In this document: positions 36,124-43,644 of the stretch, one piece after another
How the letters are laid out: each line of letters opens with the position of its first letter
Position numbering within the stretch: position 1 is the first letter of the stretch
NCBI GenBank assembly: GCA_964571725.1
Contig: CAZNDB010000001.1
Span: forward strand, 310,001 to 374,000
DNA length: 64,000 nucleotides
Origin: UBA1369 sp964571725
GTDB taxonomy: Bacteria > Patescibacteriota > Gracilibacteria > UBA1369
Direction of reading: 5' to 3'
The notes under the pieces: generated by a model
What the model was told of the DNA's origin: nothing
Seen by the model: only the letters and a program-made list of their open reading frames with translations
Databases searched by the model: none
Position numbers and translations under genes: made by a program

Positions 36124-36681
36124 ATGCTTAAACGACTGTTTACCTCCACAACCAGAGTAAAACTGCTGACCATTTTTCTACTGAATCCGGATCGGGAGTT
36201 TTTTATACGTGAGTTGACCAGGGAATTAAACGAACAAATAAATTCCATCAGACGCGAACTGGACAACCTGAAAAAGATGGGACTTTTGAAAACCAAAGAA
36301 AAAAACCGTAAAAAATATTACGCGGTAAATAAAAACTTTCTTTTGCTCAACGAACTGAAGTCCATCATTGTAAAAGGCATCAGCAATAAGGACGAAATTA
36401 CCAGAAGAGTATCATCGTTCGGGGAAGTCGATGTTCTGGTTTTTTCGGGGATTTTTGTAAACAAGGAGGCACTGATCGATCTGCTGATTGTAGGTAATAT
36501 CGACAAGGAGAGACTGGAAGAATATCTGAACAACGAACTGGACACCTCCAGGCCCATCAGGTTTAGCGTCATGTCGCGCGACGATTTCCAGTACAGACGC
36601 AAGTGTTACGATAAATTTCTGACCGATTTAATGGACAGTCCCGACAACCTCGTTACCATCAACAATCTGGAAGAAAAATAG
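36124..36681 (+). CDS. Winged-helix transcriptional regulator with nucleotidyltransferase-like C-terminus
   Basis: 185 residues. The N-terminal ArsR/MarR-type winged helix spans about 1-75: helix-turn-helix FIRELTRELNEQINSIRRELDNLKKMGLL, then a basic wing KTKEKNRKKYYAVN. Residues 95-180 look like a minimal nucleotidyltransferase-like fold (VDVLVFSGIFVNKEALIDLLIVGNID); the GSxxxxD signature is absent, so catalysis is unlikely. This fusion is common in archaea and Patescibacteria. It lies directly before rplS but with its own likely promoter and inverted repeat. Confidence 0.75.
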   Translation: MLKRLFTSTTRVKLLTIFLLNPDREFFIRELTRELNEQINSIRRELDNLKKMGLLKTKEKNRKKYYAVNKNFLLLNELKSIIVKGISNKDEITRRVSSFGEVDVLVFSGIFVNKEALIDLLIVGNIDKERLEEYLNNELDTSRPIRFSVMSRDDFQYRRKCYDKFLTDLMDSPDNLVTINNLEEK

Positions 36682-36745
36682 CTTGCAATTTAGCTTTCCA
36701 TTACCTAATATTACACGGCAAAAACACTCTTTATCCGGAATTCCT

Positions 36746-37234
36746 ATGTCACATTTAATTATTCAAAAGATCGAAAAAAAGCAGATTAATCCCGATGTTC
36801 CTGAAATCAAGGCCGGTTATACCGTCCGCGTACATCAGAAAATCAAGGAAGGTGAAAAGGAAAGAATCCAGATTTATGAAGGACTGGTTATTGCCGTCAA
36901 TCATGGGCACGGACCAAGCAAAACCATGATTGTGCGCAAAGTTGTTGAAGGCATCGGAGTGGAAAAAATCTTCCCACTGAATTCACCCAGCCTGGCCAAA
37001 ATTGAAGTTATCAGAATCGGCAAAGTCCGCCGCGCCAAGCTGTATTATATGAGAGATATCAGCGGCAAGGCCGCCAGACTGAAGGAAGTTCTGGTCAGCC
37101 ATGCTCAGGAAAAATCGGTTAAGGGTGGGGAAAAAGCTGAAAAAGCGGCTCCGGCTGAAGAAGTTCAGGAGACAGAAATAACCGAAACAGCTGAAGTTGC
37201 TGCAAACAACGAAGCTAATGAGTCCGAAAAATAA
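36746..37234 (+). CDS. rplS: 50S ribosomal protein L19 with C-terminal extension
   Basis: L19 sits at the interface of the ribosomal subunits. The start is ATG 36746 (MSHLIIQKIEKKQI); upstream codons to 36683 are not L19-like. Core motifs include AGYTVRVHQKIKEGEKERIQIYEG and the RRAKLYYMRD strand. Beyond residue 115 the protein carries about 45 extra residues rich in Ala, Glu and Lys, absent in typical L19 (about 115 residues). Its 3' end overlaps the rnhB start by 17 bp. Confidence 0.95.
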   Translation: MSHLIIQKIEKKQINPDVPEIKAGYTVRVHQKIKEGEKERIQIYEGLVIAVNHGHGPSKTMIVRKVVEGIGVEKIFPLNSPSLAKIEVIRIGKVRRAKLYYMRDISGKAARLKEVLVSHAQEKSVKGGEKAEKAAPAEEVQETEITETAEVAANNEANESEK

Positions 37235-37853
37235 AACTAATCGGGTTCCGGAACTTACAGATAAAATAATTATTGCAGGTTTGGATGAGGTAGGCCGTGG
37301 CCCCTGGGCCGGGCCTATTGTTGCGTGTGCCTTTATCGAAACCACTCCGGTTATGGACGTGAAAATTACCGATTCCAAAAAGCTCAATGAGGCCCAAAGA
37401 GAGGAAGCTTATCAGGAATTGATCAGGCACGGCCACTATGGCATTGGCAGTGTGGAAGCCTGGGAAATTGACAGAATCGGACTGACCAAAGCCAACCGTT
37501 TGGCGTTTCGCAGGGCGATCGAAGGACTCAAAGTTAAACCTGATCTGATTCTGATTGACGGTCGGGATAAAGTTGACCGGGCAACCACCTTGGGGATTCC
37601 CTGCAAAACTTTTATTAAAGGGGATTTGGCGATCAGAGCCATTTCCTGCGCTTCGATTGTGGCTAAAGTCACCAGGGACAGACTGATGGATAAACTGGCC
37701 AAAAAATATCCCGAATACCATTTCGAGGAGCACAAAGGATACGGCACCAGTTTACATAAAAAGATGCTTAAACAGTACGGGGCCAGTGAAATTCACCGGC
37801 AAAGTTTCAAACCGGTGCATCTGCTTTTGCAGACCAGTTTATTGGATCAATAG
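37218..37853 (+). CDS. rnhB: Ribonuclease HII
   Basis: Cleaves RNA in RNA-DNA hybrids, including single ribonucleotides in DNA. 211 residues from ATG 37218 (MSPKNKTNRV); a TTG at 37197 is an alternative. Active-site motifs: GLDEVGRGPWAGP (Asp-Glu), DSKKLNEAQRE, LILIDGRD (Asp), and the terminal SIVAKVTRDRLM. The 17-bp overlap with rplS indicates coupling, the common L19-RNase HII gene pairing. Confidence 0.97.
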   Translation: MSPKNKTNRVPELTDKIIIAGLDEVGRGPWAGPIVACAFIETTPVMDVKITDSKKLNEAQREEAYQELIRHGHYGIGSVEAWEIDRIGLTKANRLAFRRAIEGLKVKPDLILIDGRDKVDRATTLGIPCKTFIKGDLAIRAISCASIVAKVTRDRLMDKLAKKYPEYHFEEHKGYGTSLHKKMLKQYGASEIHRQSFKPVHLLLQTSLLDQ

Positions 37854-37908
37854 AAAAAAGCAGGTTTCCAGGTAACGGGAAATAACGGAGGGCTGTCAAA
37901 ACGCCGCC

Positions 37909-37945
37909 GGCCGGGAACATCATCTCTTGGAAGATGTTCCCGGCC
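37909..37945 (-). terminator. Terminator of GC-rich unit 2
   Basis: A perfect 13-bp stem (37909-37921 with 37933-37945, GGCCGGGAACATC) around an 11-nt loop, placed 41 bp after the stop of the minus-strand lipoprotein gene; only a TTTT follows. Confidence 0.75.
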
Positions 37946-37986
37946 TGTGTGGCGCGCCCCTTTTCCTGACGTCGGAGAGACGCCGG

Positions 37987-38553
37987 CTAGAGGGCCATGA
38001 CGCGAAAGGAACGCGTGGTGTTGCCCACCGTGATGCTGGCGGGGCGCTCGTCGTTCTTCTTCAACTTCTGTTCCTGAGGCAGAAAGCCGATCTGGCAGAG
38101 ACCGGCCAACGGACGCTTGACGAGGTTGGTGACAGCCACATTGGAGCAGTCCGGGGCCGCGGCTGAGGAGTAGAAGAACAGCATGCGGTCAGAGGTGATC
38201 GCATAGGTCTGCCCGTCCACAACCTCGGTCGTGAGTCCGTTCAGTACGACCTGGATGACCGGCGGCTTCTCGCTGGGAGGAGCGGACTCGGGCGCGTCGG
38301 GCGCTCCGGCGTCCGCGGCCTGCGCGTCGTTGACATCTGCAGGCTTGGCATCGGCCTCGGCGTCGGGGACGGCTGCGGTGCCGGCATCGGCTTTCTGAGG
38401 GGGAGCCTCCTGGTCGGTCTGGGGTTGTGGTTGGGAGAGTCCCGCGTCGGCCTGAACTGACGCACTCGCCCCGGCGGTTTTTGGCTCGGGATTGGTTCCC
38501 GCGCAGGCCAGCAGGGTGGTGGAGAGCAGCACTGGCAGAATCGTTTTCAGCAT
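37987..38553 (-). CDS. GC-rich unit 2: Ala/Asp/Pro-rich lipoprotein
   Basis: 188 residues. The start is ATG 38551-38553 (MLKTILPVLLS), preceded by GGAGG at ideal spacing; a longer frame to 38613 has no such signal. The lipoprotein signal ends in LLAC-AG (Cys about 17). Residues 25-100 are a low-complexity Ala/Asp/Pro/Glu spacer (repeated DA and ADA motifs). The last 90 residues form a compact beta-rich domain with one Cys pair (APDCSNV, LAGLCQIG). Style and codon use are those of GC-rich Gram-negative lipoproteins, not of the flanking rnhB and csaB genes. Function unknown; surface exposure is inferred. Confidence 0.75.
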   Translation of the reverse strand: MLKTILPVLLSTTLLACAGTNPEPKTAGASASVQADAGLSQPQPQTDQEAPPQKADAGTAAVPDAEADAKPADVNDAQAADAGAPDAPESAPPSEKPPVIQVVLNGLTTEVVDGQTYAITSDRMLFFYSSAAAPDCSNVAVTNLVKRPLAGLCQIGFLPQEQKLKKNDERPASITVGNTTRSFRVMAL

Positions 38554-38652
38554 TTCTTTCCTCCGTCGTTTGTACCTGGAAACCGTGCTTTCAAAGGGCT
38601 TAGTCCGGCCCACACGGTTTCATGAATAGATGAGCCTGACTAAATCAGACTG

Positions 38653-38680
38653 ATTATACAAGCGGATTGACAAAAGTCAA
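38653..38680 (-). promoter_or_regulatory. Promoter and structured leader of GC-rich unit 2
   Basis: On the minus strand TTGACT (38675-38680), 16-bp spacer, TATAAT (38653-38658). The roughly 90-nt leader contains a hairpin closed by GAAACCGTG/CACGGTTTC with an inner GGGC/GCCC stem, just before the GGAGG ribosome-binding site. Confidence 0.75.
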
Positions 38681-38689
38681 TTAAGCCGT

Positions 38690-39820
38690 CTAATTAAAAG
38701 TGTCTTTCAGGAGCTTTTCGTGTTCGAAAAAACTATAGGTGCTTTTAAGTTTTTGCGCGGCTAATCTGGATTGAATATCTTCCTGATGTTTTCGTGCATG
38801 CGCAAACAATCGTTCAATATTTTCCGAGTTCAGGTCCATATAGTTCAGACAATATTCATCAAAACCAATCGTTTCGACAAAATCCCTGACTTTTTTGCTA
38901 TAGGACAAAGCTACAAAAGGAGTGCCGGCTAACACCGAAAAAATAATTGAATGCAGTCTCATGCCGATAATCATCTCACTGCGGCCAATTACCTCTATTG
39001 CCTGTGAGAAATCCTGAACAATTTTTAGCTGCATGGCTTCCGGATTTGTCAGTAAGGAGGCCAGTTCTTTATAGCGATTTTTGTCGTCCTCGATTTCATT
39101 TTGAAAAGGAATGAAAATGGTCCGCAAATGAAATTTTATCCAAATATCATCAATCAGTCTGGCCAATTCCAAATTAATTTTAGGCTGATCACCCCTGACC
39201 CAGTCCCTGAGAGTTAGTACAATTTGCTTTTGTCTGGAAACGGAGGAATCTGAATTATAGCCGATTGCAAAGGCCGGATCTGCTAAAACCCGTATGTTTT
39301 TGATGCCCAATTTTTCCAGCAAAGTCTTTGACTGCCGATCTCTGACAGTGACTAATTTGCTCCTGCTGAAAACGAAACGGGTCAGTTTTTGGGCCCATGA
39401 TGAATTAAGGGGGCCCACACTTTGAGCAAGGCAGACTACGGGTTTTCTTAAGATCCAGAAATAAAGAAATTGTATAAACCAGATCCAGACGGCGCGTTTC
39501 TTTTCGTCGCTGAACAGACCGCCTCCTCCCAAAACAACCAAATCGGCGCGTCTCACTGATTTGAGCGTGATCCAGCCGGCGGGAAGAAACCAGAATTTAA
39601 AAAATGAACGGAATCCCGCCGGGAAAAAAACCAATCCTTTTACTCCGAAATCAGCTGCCGTTTTACGGGGAGTGCGGGACATAACTGCTATTTCATTGTG
39701 GGGCCAGGATGATGCGACTAGTTTTATCAAACCGGCCAAGATGGCATCGTCTCCCAGATTGGAAGCTCCATAGTTACCGCAAACTATAATATGTTTTCTG
39801 TCTGTCTTCATTGGGGACAT
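38690..39820 (-). CDS. csaB: Polysaccharide pyruvyl transferase family protein (CsaB-like)
   Basis: About 376 residues. The N-terminus IIVCGNYGASNLGDDAIL is the hallmark of the pyruvyl-transferase/CsaB family; GGGGLFSDE and the late IIGMRLHSIIFSVLAGTPFVALSYSKKV block, with the donor-binding Arg and His, are intact. CsaB adds pyruvate ketals to cell-wall polysaccharide, which in many bacteria is the ligand for SLH domains. The window also encodes a protein with three SLH domains (62152-64000), so the two could work together. Start is ATG 39820 (MSPMKTDRKH) or 39811. The gene is isolated between GC-rich units 2 and 3. Confidence 0.85.
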   Translation of the reverse strand: MSPMKTDRKHIIVCGNYGASNLGDDAILAGLIKLVASSWPHNEIAVMSRTPRKTAADFGVKGLVFFPAGFRSFFKFWFLPAGWITLKSVRRADLVVLGGGGLFSDEKKRAVWIWFIQFLYFWILRKPVVCLAQSVGPLNSSWAQKLTRFVFSRSKLVTVRDRQSKTLLEKLGIKNIRVLADPAFAIGYNSDSSVSRQKQIVLTLRDWVRGDQPKINLELARLIDDIWIKFHLRTIFIPFQNEIEDDKNRYKELASLLTNPEAMQLKIVQDFSQAIEVIGRSEMIIGMRLHSIIFSVLAGTPFVALSYSKKVRDFVETIGFDEYCLNYMDLNSENIERLFAHARKHQEDIQSRLAAQKLKSTYSFFEHEKLLKDTFN

Positions 39821-39883
39821 TCTTTGTAATAGGACAACTTTATCTGAATTTAAGAAGATGATTAAGCTATAATACAAAAAACG

Positions 39884-39912
39884 TTGACAAAACTTTAAAA
39901 AAGTAGTTTAAT
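39884..39912 (+). promoter_or_regulatory. Promoter of GC-rich unit 3
   Basis: Consensus TTGACA (39884-39889), 17-bp spacer, TTTAAT (39907-39912). Transcription would begin near 39919. Confidence 0.7.
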
Positions 39913-39916
39913 TCAA

Positions 39917-40265
39917 CCTTGCCTAAAATTTCCGGAACGGTTGTGGCAAGACTTTGCACTTTGAAATAAAGGCAAATGTCCGTTTAGCGCCCGAAAGAGG
40001 CTACCTGCTTTATCTACGCCTTCAGTTGTTTTCCATCTGTCACAAGTGGACGGGGGGAAACCACCGATGACCTGATGCAGCAATAGCTTCTTGCGGGTGC
40101 TTACGGCATCAAGTTTCATTTAGGAAACAAGTCCGATGTCGGCATTACGGCCGCCGGACAAACAGACTGGCCATCACCAAGTTCCGGCCGGTTTGTGTAA
40201 GAAAAACAGCCAGACCGTCAGACGGACTGGCGAGAGGTTCTCAAACGCATGCGAGGAGACAGATC
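39917..40265 (+). ncRNA. Long structured leader or candidate non-coding RNA of unit 3
   Basis: About 350 nt between the promoter and the ATG at 40266. Helices visible in order: CTTGCC/GGCAAG; TTTGC-CTTT/AAAG-GCAAA; TAGC/GCTA; GTGG/CCAC around a G-run; GATGC-GCAA/TTGC-GCATC (about 40070-40113); TCCG/CGGA near 40130-40155; CCAG-CCGT/ACGG-CTGG near 40210-40230. The first 200 nt are less GC-rich than the gene and may be a distinct RNA. I could not match it to RNase P, SRP RNA, tmRNA, 6S or a riboswitch class. A minus-strand frame at 39913-40119 is an unlikely alternative. Confidence 0.35.
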
Positions 40266-41465
40266 ATGAAGAACAATGCGCTATCGGTTTCCGTCCTCGC
40301 GGCCCTCGTGTGCATCTGCATCGCGGGGACCGCCAACGCCGGCCCAGGCTGGCGTTACACCAACAGTCACGGTATGAAGCATTGCGCTTTCGCGGCCCTC
40401 GGGCCCGGCGGCGCAACTGTCAACACCGCGACCACCGCTGCCGGCAACGGCGGCGTCTCCATCACCGGCGAGCAGGGTAAGACCGTGACCCTCCGGCTGA
40501 TCTGCGAGAGGCTCCAGAGCTACGATGCTCAGGGACAGCTCGTTTCGATCGGCTCGGAAGGGACCTACACGGGGCCCGGCACCGGTGTTAGCATCGGCGT
40601 GGACAAGCCCGACGACCAGACGACCTCCGGCTACAAGCTCCCGAAAGGGATGGAGTGGACGGTTCAGGTCGGCGACGCGCCTGCCACCTACCAGCTCGGT
40701 TGGAGTGGAAGCAACGGCAGCGACACGCTCAGCGTGACCGTCGCTCCCGTAGCGCCGCCTCCGACCGTGCCCCAGGTACAGAGCCTCGTTCAGCCCGCCC
40801 AGCAGAAAGCCGACGACGCCTACAAGATGGCGGAGTCGAGCGGACATGGCTGGCAGAATCGGGTGTTCGCATTCCAGGGGCAGTACACCCTCGGCCTCGA
40901 CAGTCTCAACAACGATGGGGACGCGCGCCAGGGGTGGGGGATCGACGCCAATGTCTTCCTCGGAAGCGATCCGAATGTTCGGTTCCTCACGGGACTGAAC
41001 CTCCGGCACGACTTCCGGCAGAAGCCGCTGGTGGCTGCTCCCAACATGCCGGTGAACGGGTTCAACCAGTTCATCGACTGGCAAACGCTCTTCATCGGCC
41101 CCAAAGCCGGCGTGGAGTGGATGCCTGCAAGCTGGTTCCAGCTGCAGGCCTGGGCTTCTCTCGGCGCGTTGATATCGATTGACGGCACCGTGCCGTTGTC
41201 CCAGCTGCCCGACCGCACTCTCTACAGCGGCGAGTCCTCGACGACCGGCGCCCTCGGCTACAACGTCACGGTCCAACCCGGTTTTGTGATCGGGGAACAC
41301 TTCGTGCTTGGCGCCAACATCGGCATCCTCGGCAACCTCTCCAAGGTGGCCAAGGAGCGAGGGCCGGAACAGATCTGCAACCAGACGACAGGGGACTGTC
41401 TGGTGCAGCGGAAAGGATGGTTCCTCGACGTCCCCCTGGGATTCTTCGCGGGATTCCAGCTCTAG
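40266..41465 (+). CDS. GC-rich unit 3a: exported protein with probable beta-barrel C-terminus
   Basis: 399 residues with a signal peptide (about 1-25, ANA-G) and GAGGAG 7 nt before the ATG. Residues 26-170 look like a beta-rich ligand or cell-surface domain with two Cys. A Pro/Gln linker (about 160-185) leads to the C-terminal 200 residues. There, alternating hydrophobic/polar strands with Gly and aromatic residues (FAFQGQYTLGLDSL, NVRFLTGLNLRHDF, FLDVPLGFFAGFQL) resemble an outer-membrane beta-barrel, including a hydrophobic C-terminal strand. Patescibacteria normally lack an outer membrane, so this gene looks foreign. Function unknown. Confidence 0.72.
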   Translation: MKNNALSVSVLAALVCICIAGTANAGPGWRYTNSHGMKHCAFAALGPGGATVNTATTAAGNGGVSITGEQGKTVTLRLICERLQSYDAQGQLVSIGSEGTYTGPGTGVSIGVDKPDDQTTSGYKLPKGMEWTVQVGDAPATYQLGWSGSNGSDTLSVTVAPVAPPPTVPQVQSLVQPAQQKADDAYKMAESSGHGWQNRVFAFQGQYTLGLDSLNNDGDARQGWGIDANVFLGSDPNVRFLTGLNLRHDFRQKPLVAAPNMPVNGFNQFIDWQTLFIGPKAGVEWMPASWFQLQAWASLGALISIDGTVPLSQLPDRTLYSGESSTTGALGYNVTVQPGFVIGEHFVLGANIGILGNLSKVAKERGPEQICNQTTGDCLVQRKGWFLDVPLGFFAGFQL

Positions 41466-41471
41466 CCAGTA

Positions 41472-41613
41472 CCGGAGACCGGCAGCGAACGGCGCGGCGC
41501 AAACGCTCGCACGCTCGCTACACACGGCCAACGCGCAGCCAAGTAGCTGCCGGTTTCCGGGAACAACAAGAAACAGGCCCGCCCGTAGGCAGGCCAGACA
41601 GAAGCCTACGGGC
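41472..41613 (+). promoter_or_regulatory. Two intercistronic hairpins in unit 3
   Basis: First, CCGGAGACCGGCAGC (41472-41486) pairs with GCTGCCGGTTTCCGG (41546-41560) with one mismatch. Second, a perfect 10-bp stem (GCCCGTAGGC 41581-41590, GCCTACGGGC 41604-41613) ends exactly where the AAGGAG ribosome-binding site of the next gene begins. They could attenuate or stabilise the message and tune translation of 3b. Confidence 0.6.
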
Positions 41614-41628
41614 AAGGAGAACATTCTC

Positions 41629-43068
41629 ATGAATCGAAAGAAGAGTGGGCCAGTCTTGTGGCTGGCTCAGACAATCCTCTCGCGAGGCAGGACAGCTCTC
41701 GGGCTGACCCTGGCCTCACTCGTACTCGCGCTGGCCGCCCTCACGGGGCTGGCTGGTTGCGACGACACTCCGTCCAATGAGGCCTGCCTCACGGACGGCG
41801 ACCCCTGGTGCCGCAGCTATGTAGCCCCTGGCTCCGGGGGAACCGGCAACTCTGGGCAGGGGGGCAACCCCAACCAGAGCTGCTACGACGACCCCAACTA
41901 CGGCCACGAGTGCACGCAGTCCAACGGTCAGCCCGGTATCTGGGACTGCAACGAAGCCGAGAACGGCCTCATCTGCGTGGACATCCACGGCAACGGAGGC
42001 ACCGGCGGCAGTGGCAATTCTGGACAGGGCGGCTCGGGCAATGCAGGGAACGCCGGTACTGGCGGCTCCGGTGGCAGCTACAACTGCGCAACCGACCCCA
42101 ACAACGGCGATCCTTGCACGCTTACCGGTGGCGAAACGGGCCACTGGGCGTGTAACGCCAACGGAACGGGCCTGGTCTGCGTCTCCAACGGTGGAGGCGG
42201 CGGATCGGGCGGCACGGGTGGCAGCGGTGGCACGGGCAATTCCGGCACCGGCGGCAACCCCAATTACAACTGTGCAAACGACCCTCAGTTGGGCACAATC
42301 TGCTCGATGGGTGTCGGCATCTGCCTCAGGAACGGCGTGCAGATCTGCAACCAGGTCGGCGACGGCTTGGTCTGCAGCGTGAACGCCGGTTCTCCCAATC
42401 CGCTCGGCGAGATCTGTAACAACGGTCTCGACGACAACTGCAACAATGCAACCGACGAGCAACCCTGCACCAACGGAGGTGGGGGAGGCTCCGGCGGCAC
42501 TGGCGGCAGCGGCGGAACGGGCGGAGCAGGTGGCAGCGGAGGATCCGGTGGCGCAGTCGATTGCACTCCGGTCAGCTCCTCCACGACGATGGTGACGGGC
42601 GCGAACTCACTCGTCTCACTGCTCAAGGGTGCGGGACTCACGAGTACGTCCAATCCCTACCAGCACACTCTGGTCAACGGTGACCTTCTGTCGCTGGTCG
42701 CGAGCGGCGGCCTCTCCATCAACGTGTCGGCGGGATCGATGAACTACTGGGAGCCCTACAGTCCCAGCGGCGACCCGATGCCCCTGATCGACGCCTTGTT
42801 CTGCCGACAGCTCGGGATTGACCCCCCGACCCCCGCCAGCTGCAACGACGGCGTGATCGGAGACCGCACATCCGCATCGTACCTGTCAGCCCTCCGCATC
42901 GACTGGGAGTGCTGGCGCAAGGGACTGTGCCCTGCCACCCTGGAAGGGCACATGCCTGGAGATCTCTTCGCACTCAGGAAGGTCATCGCAGTGGGCGACC
43001 CCCTCAACGGTTACACCTTCAACGGTTTGAAGTGGGGGCTGCTCGAAATGCCCCCCAAGTGCCTCTGA
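41629..43068 (+). CDS. GC-rich unit 3b: Gly-rich MopE-like lipoprotein
   Basis: 479 residues from ATG 41629 with AAGGAG at 41614-41619. A long signal peptide ends in a lipobox (GLAG-C, Cys about 44), followed by DD. The mature protein alternates Gly-rich linkers (GGTGGSGGTG type) with about four small Cys-paired modules (CATDPNNGDPCTLTGGETGHW, ICSMGVGICL). It includes EICNNGLDDNCNNATDE, the Cys/Asp motif of MopE-like putative metal-binding proteins, frequent in Myxococcota. The C-terminal 170 residues form a separate Cys-containing domain. A surface lipoprotein that may bind Ca or Cu is inferred. Composition and motif point to a myxobacterial-type donor. Confidence 0.78.
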   Translation: MNRKKSGPVLWLAQTILSRGRTALGLTLASLVLALAALTGLAGCDDTPSNEACLTDGDPWCRSYVAPGSGGTGNSGQGGNPNQSCYDDPNYGHECTQSNGQPGIWDCNEAENGLICVDIHGNGGTGGSGNSGQGGSGNAGNAGTGGSGGSYNCATDPNNGDPCTLTGGETGHWACNANGTGLVCVSNGGGGGSGGTGGSGGTGNSGTGGNPNYNCANDPQLGTICSMGVGICLRNGVQICNQVGDGLVCSVNAGSPNPLGEICNNGLDDNCNNATDEQPCTNGGGGGSGGTGGSGGTGGAGGSGGSGGAVDCTPVSSSTTMVTGANSLVSLLKGAGLTSTSNPYQHTLVNGDLLSLVASGGLSINVSAGSMNYWEPYSPSGDPMPLIDALFCRQLGIDPPTPASCNDGVIGDRTSASYLSALRIDWECWRKGLCPATLEGHMPGDLFALRKVIAVGDPLNGYTFNGLKWGLLEMPPKCL

Positions 43069-43431
43069 TCTCCCCAAAGTCCCAACCGGAGTTTGAGCTT
43101 CCCTGAAGTTCGCTCCTTTCACCCCAAACTTGATGCCGATCTCCTCGCCGATTGACCGGTCTCCCCGACCGATCATGAACGTGGACGCCCAGTCACTCCA
43201 GCCCGGAATGACGTCGGCTAAGCATCAATTAACCCCTAACCCGAGTGACCGCGAACTGCCCCGTGCAGTGTCAAAGGTCCCGGAAAGGAGGAACGCCCCG
43301 CCCATCGCAAGATGTGGCGGGGCTTTTCCAAATATATTTAATTAACAAAAGACTTTACAAACAGTAGTTAATATGTTAAAACATAATCTTGCTTTGGATC
43401 TATAAAAAAATAGGTCCCTGGCAGAATCTTT
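43069..43431 (+). other. 3' region of unit 3 and AT-rich spacer
   Basis: No supportable gene. 43069-43294 is a GC-rich trailer of the unit 3 message. After the terminator (43295-43327) the DNA turns AT-rich. It holds a promoter-like TTTACA near 43354-43359, a palindrome TATGTT-aa-AACATA (43372-43385) and a small hairpin (about 43396-43419). The stretch TTAACAAAAGACTTTAC near 43343-43359 resembles the promoter region of unit 3. Confidence 0.5.
43295..43327 (+). terminator. Terminator of GC-rich unit 3
   Basis: GCCCCGCC (43295-43302) pairs with GGCGGGGC (43316-43323), extended by ATC/GAT around a GCAA tetraloop, and followed by TTTT. Confidence 0.9.
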
Positions 43432-43447
43432 GAAAACTCATTGGATA
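43432..43447 (+). repeat. 16-bp inverted repeat, left copy, flanking GC-rich unit 4
   Basis: GAAAACTCATTGGATA. Its exact reverse complement is at 44553-44568. The two bracket unit 4 (1137 bp edge to edge). Confidence 0.85.
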
Positions 43448-43453
43448 AACAAT

Positions 43454-43551
43454 ATCGGGATAACCGACTTGTTTCTAACAGAAAAACAGGAGCTACGAAT
43501 CTAGACAATCTGCAACGACCTGCAACTTAGAAACAACTTGGTCATCCCGAT
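43454..43551 (+). repeat. Long stem-loop in the leader of unit 4
   Basis: Two 25-nt arms (43454-43478 and 43527-43551) pair at 22 Watson-Crick positions plus one G-U, enclosing a 48-nt loop that contains a repeated CTGCAAC. A second hairpin (ACACC/GGTGT, 43566-43582) follows. This may be a structured 5' leader, or the terminal repeats of a MITE-like element. Confidence 0.75.
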
Positions 43552-43644
43552 TAAATGCGGGAAAAACACCTTTGAAAGGTGTCGGTCTCTGCTCGGAAGC
43601 TTAACTTATTCTGCAAACGCTCGGCAATCACGGAGGAATGCATC

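Noticed and set aside
36683..36745. N-terminal extension of L19
   Set aside because: Not L19-like; the conserved N-terminus begins at ATG 36746.
39913..40119. 68-residue minus-strand frame
   Set aside because: It lies under the promoter and helices of the unit 3 leader, and no family is recognised; kept only as an alternative.
40281..41630. 449-residue minus-strand frame opposite the beta-barrel gene
   Set aside because: It is an antisense shadow caused by high GC in third positions; the plus strand has the signal peptide, ribosome-binding site and terminator.
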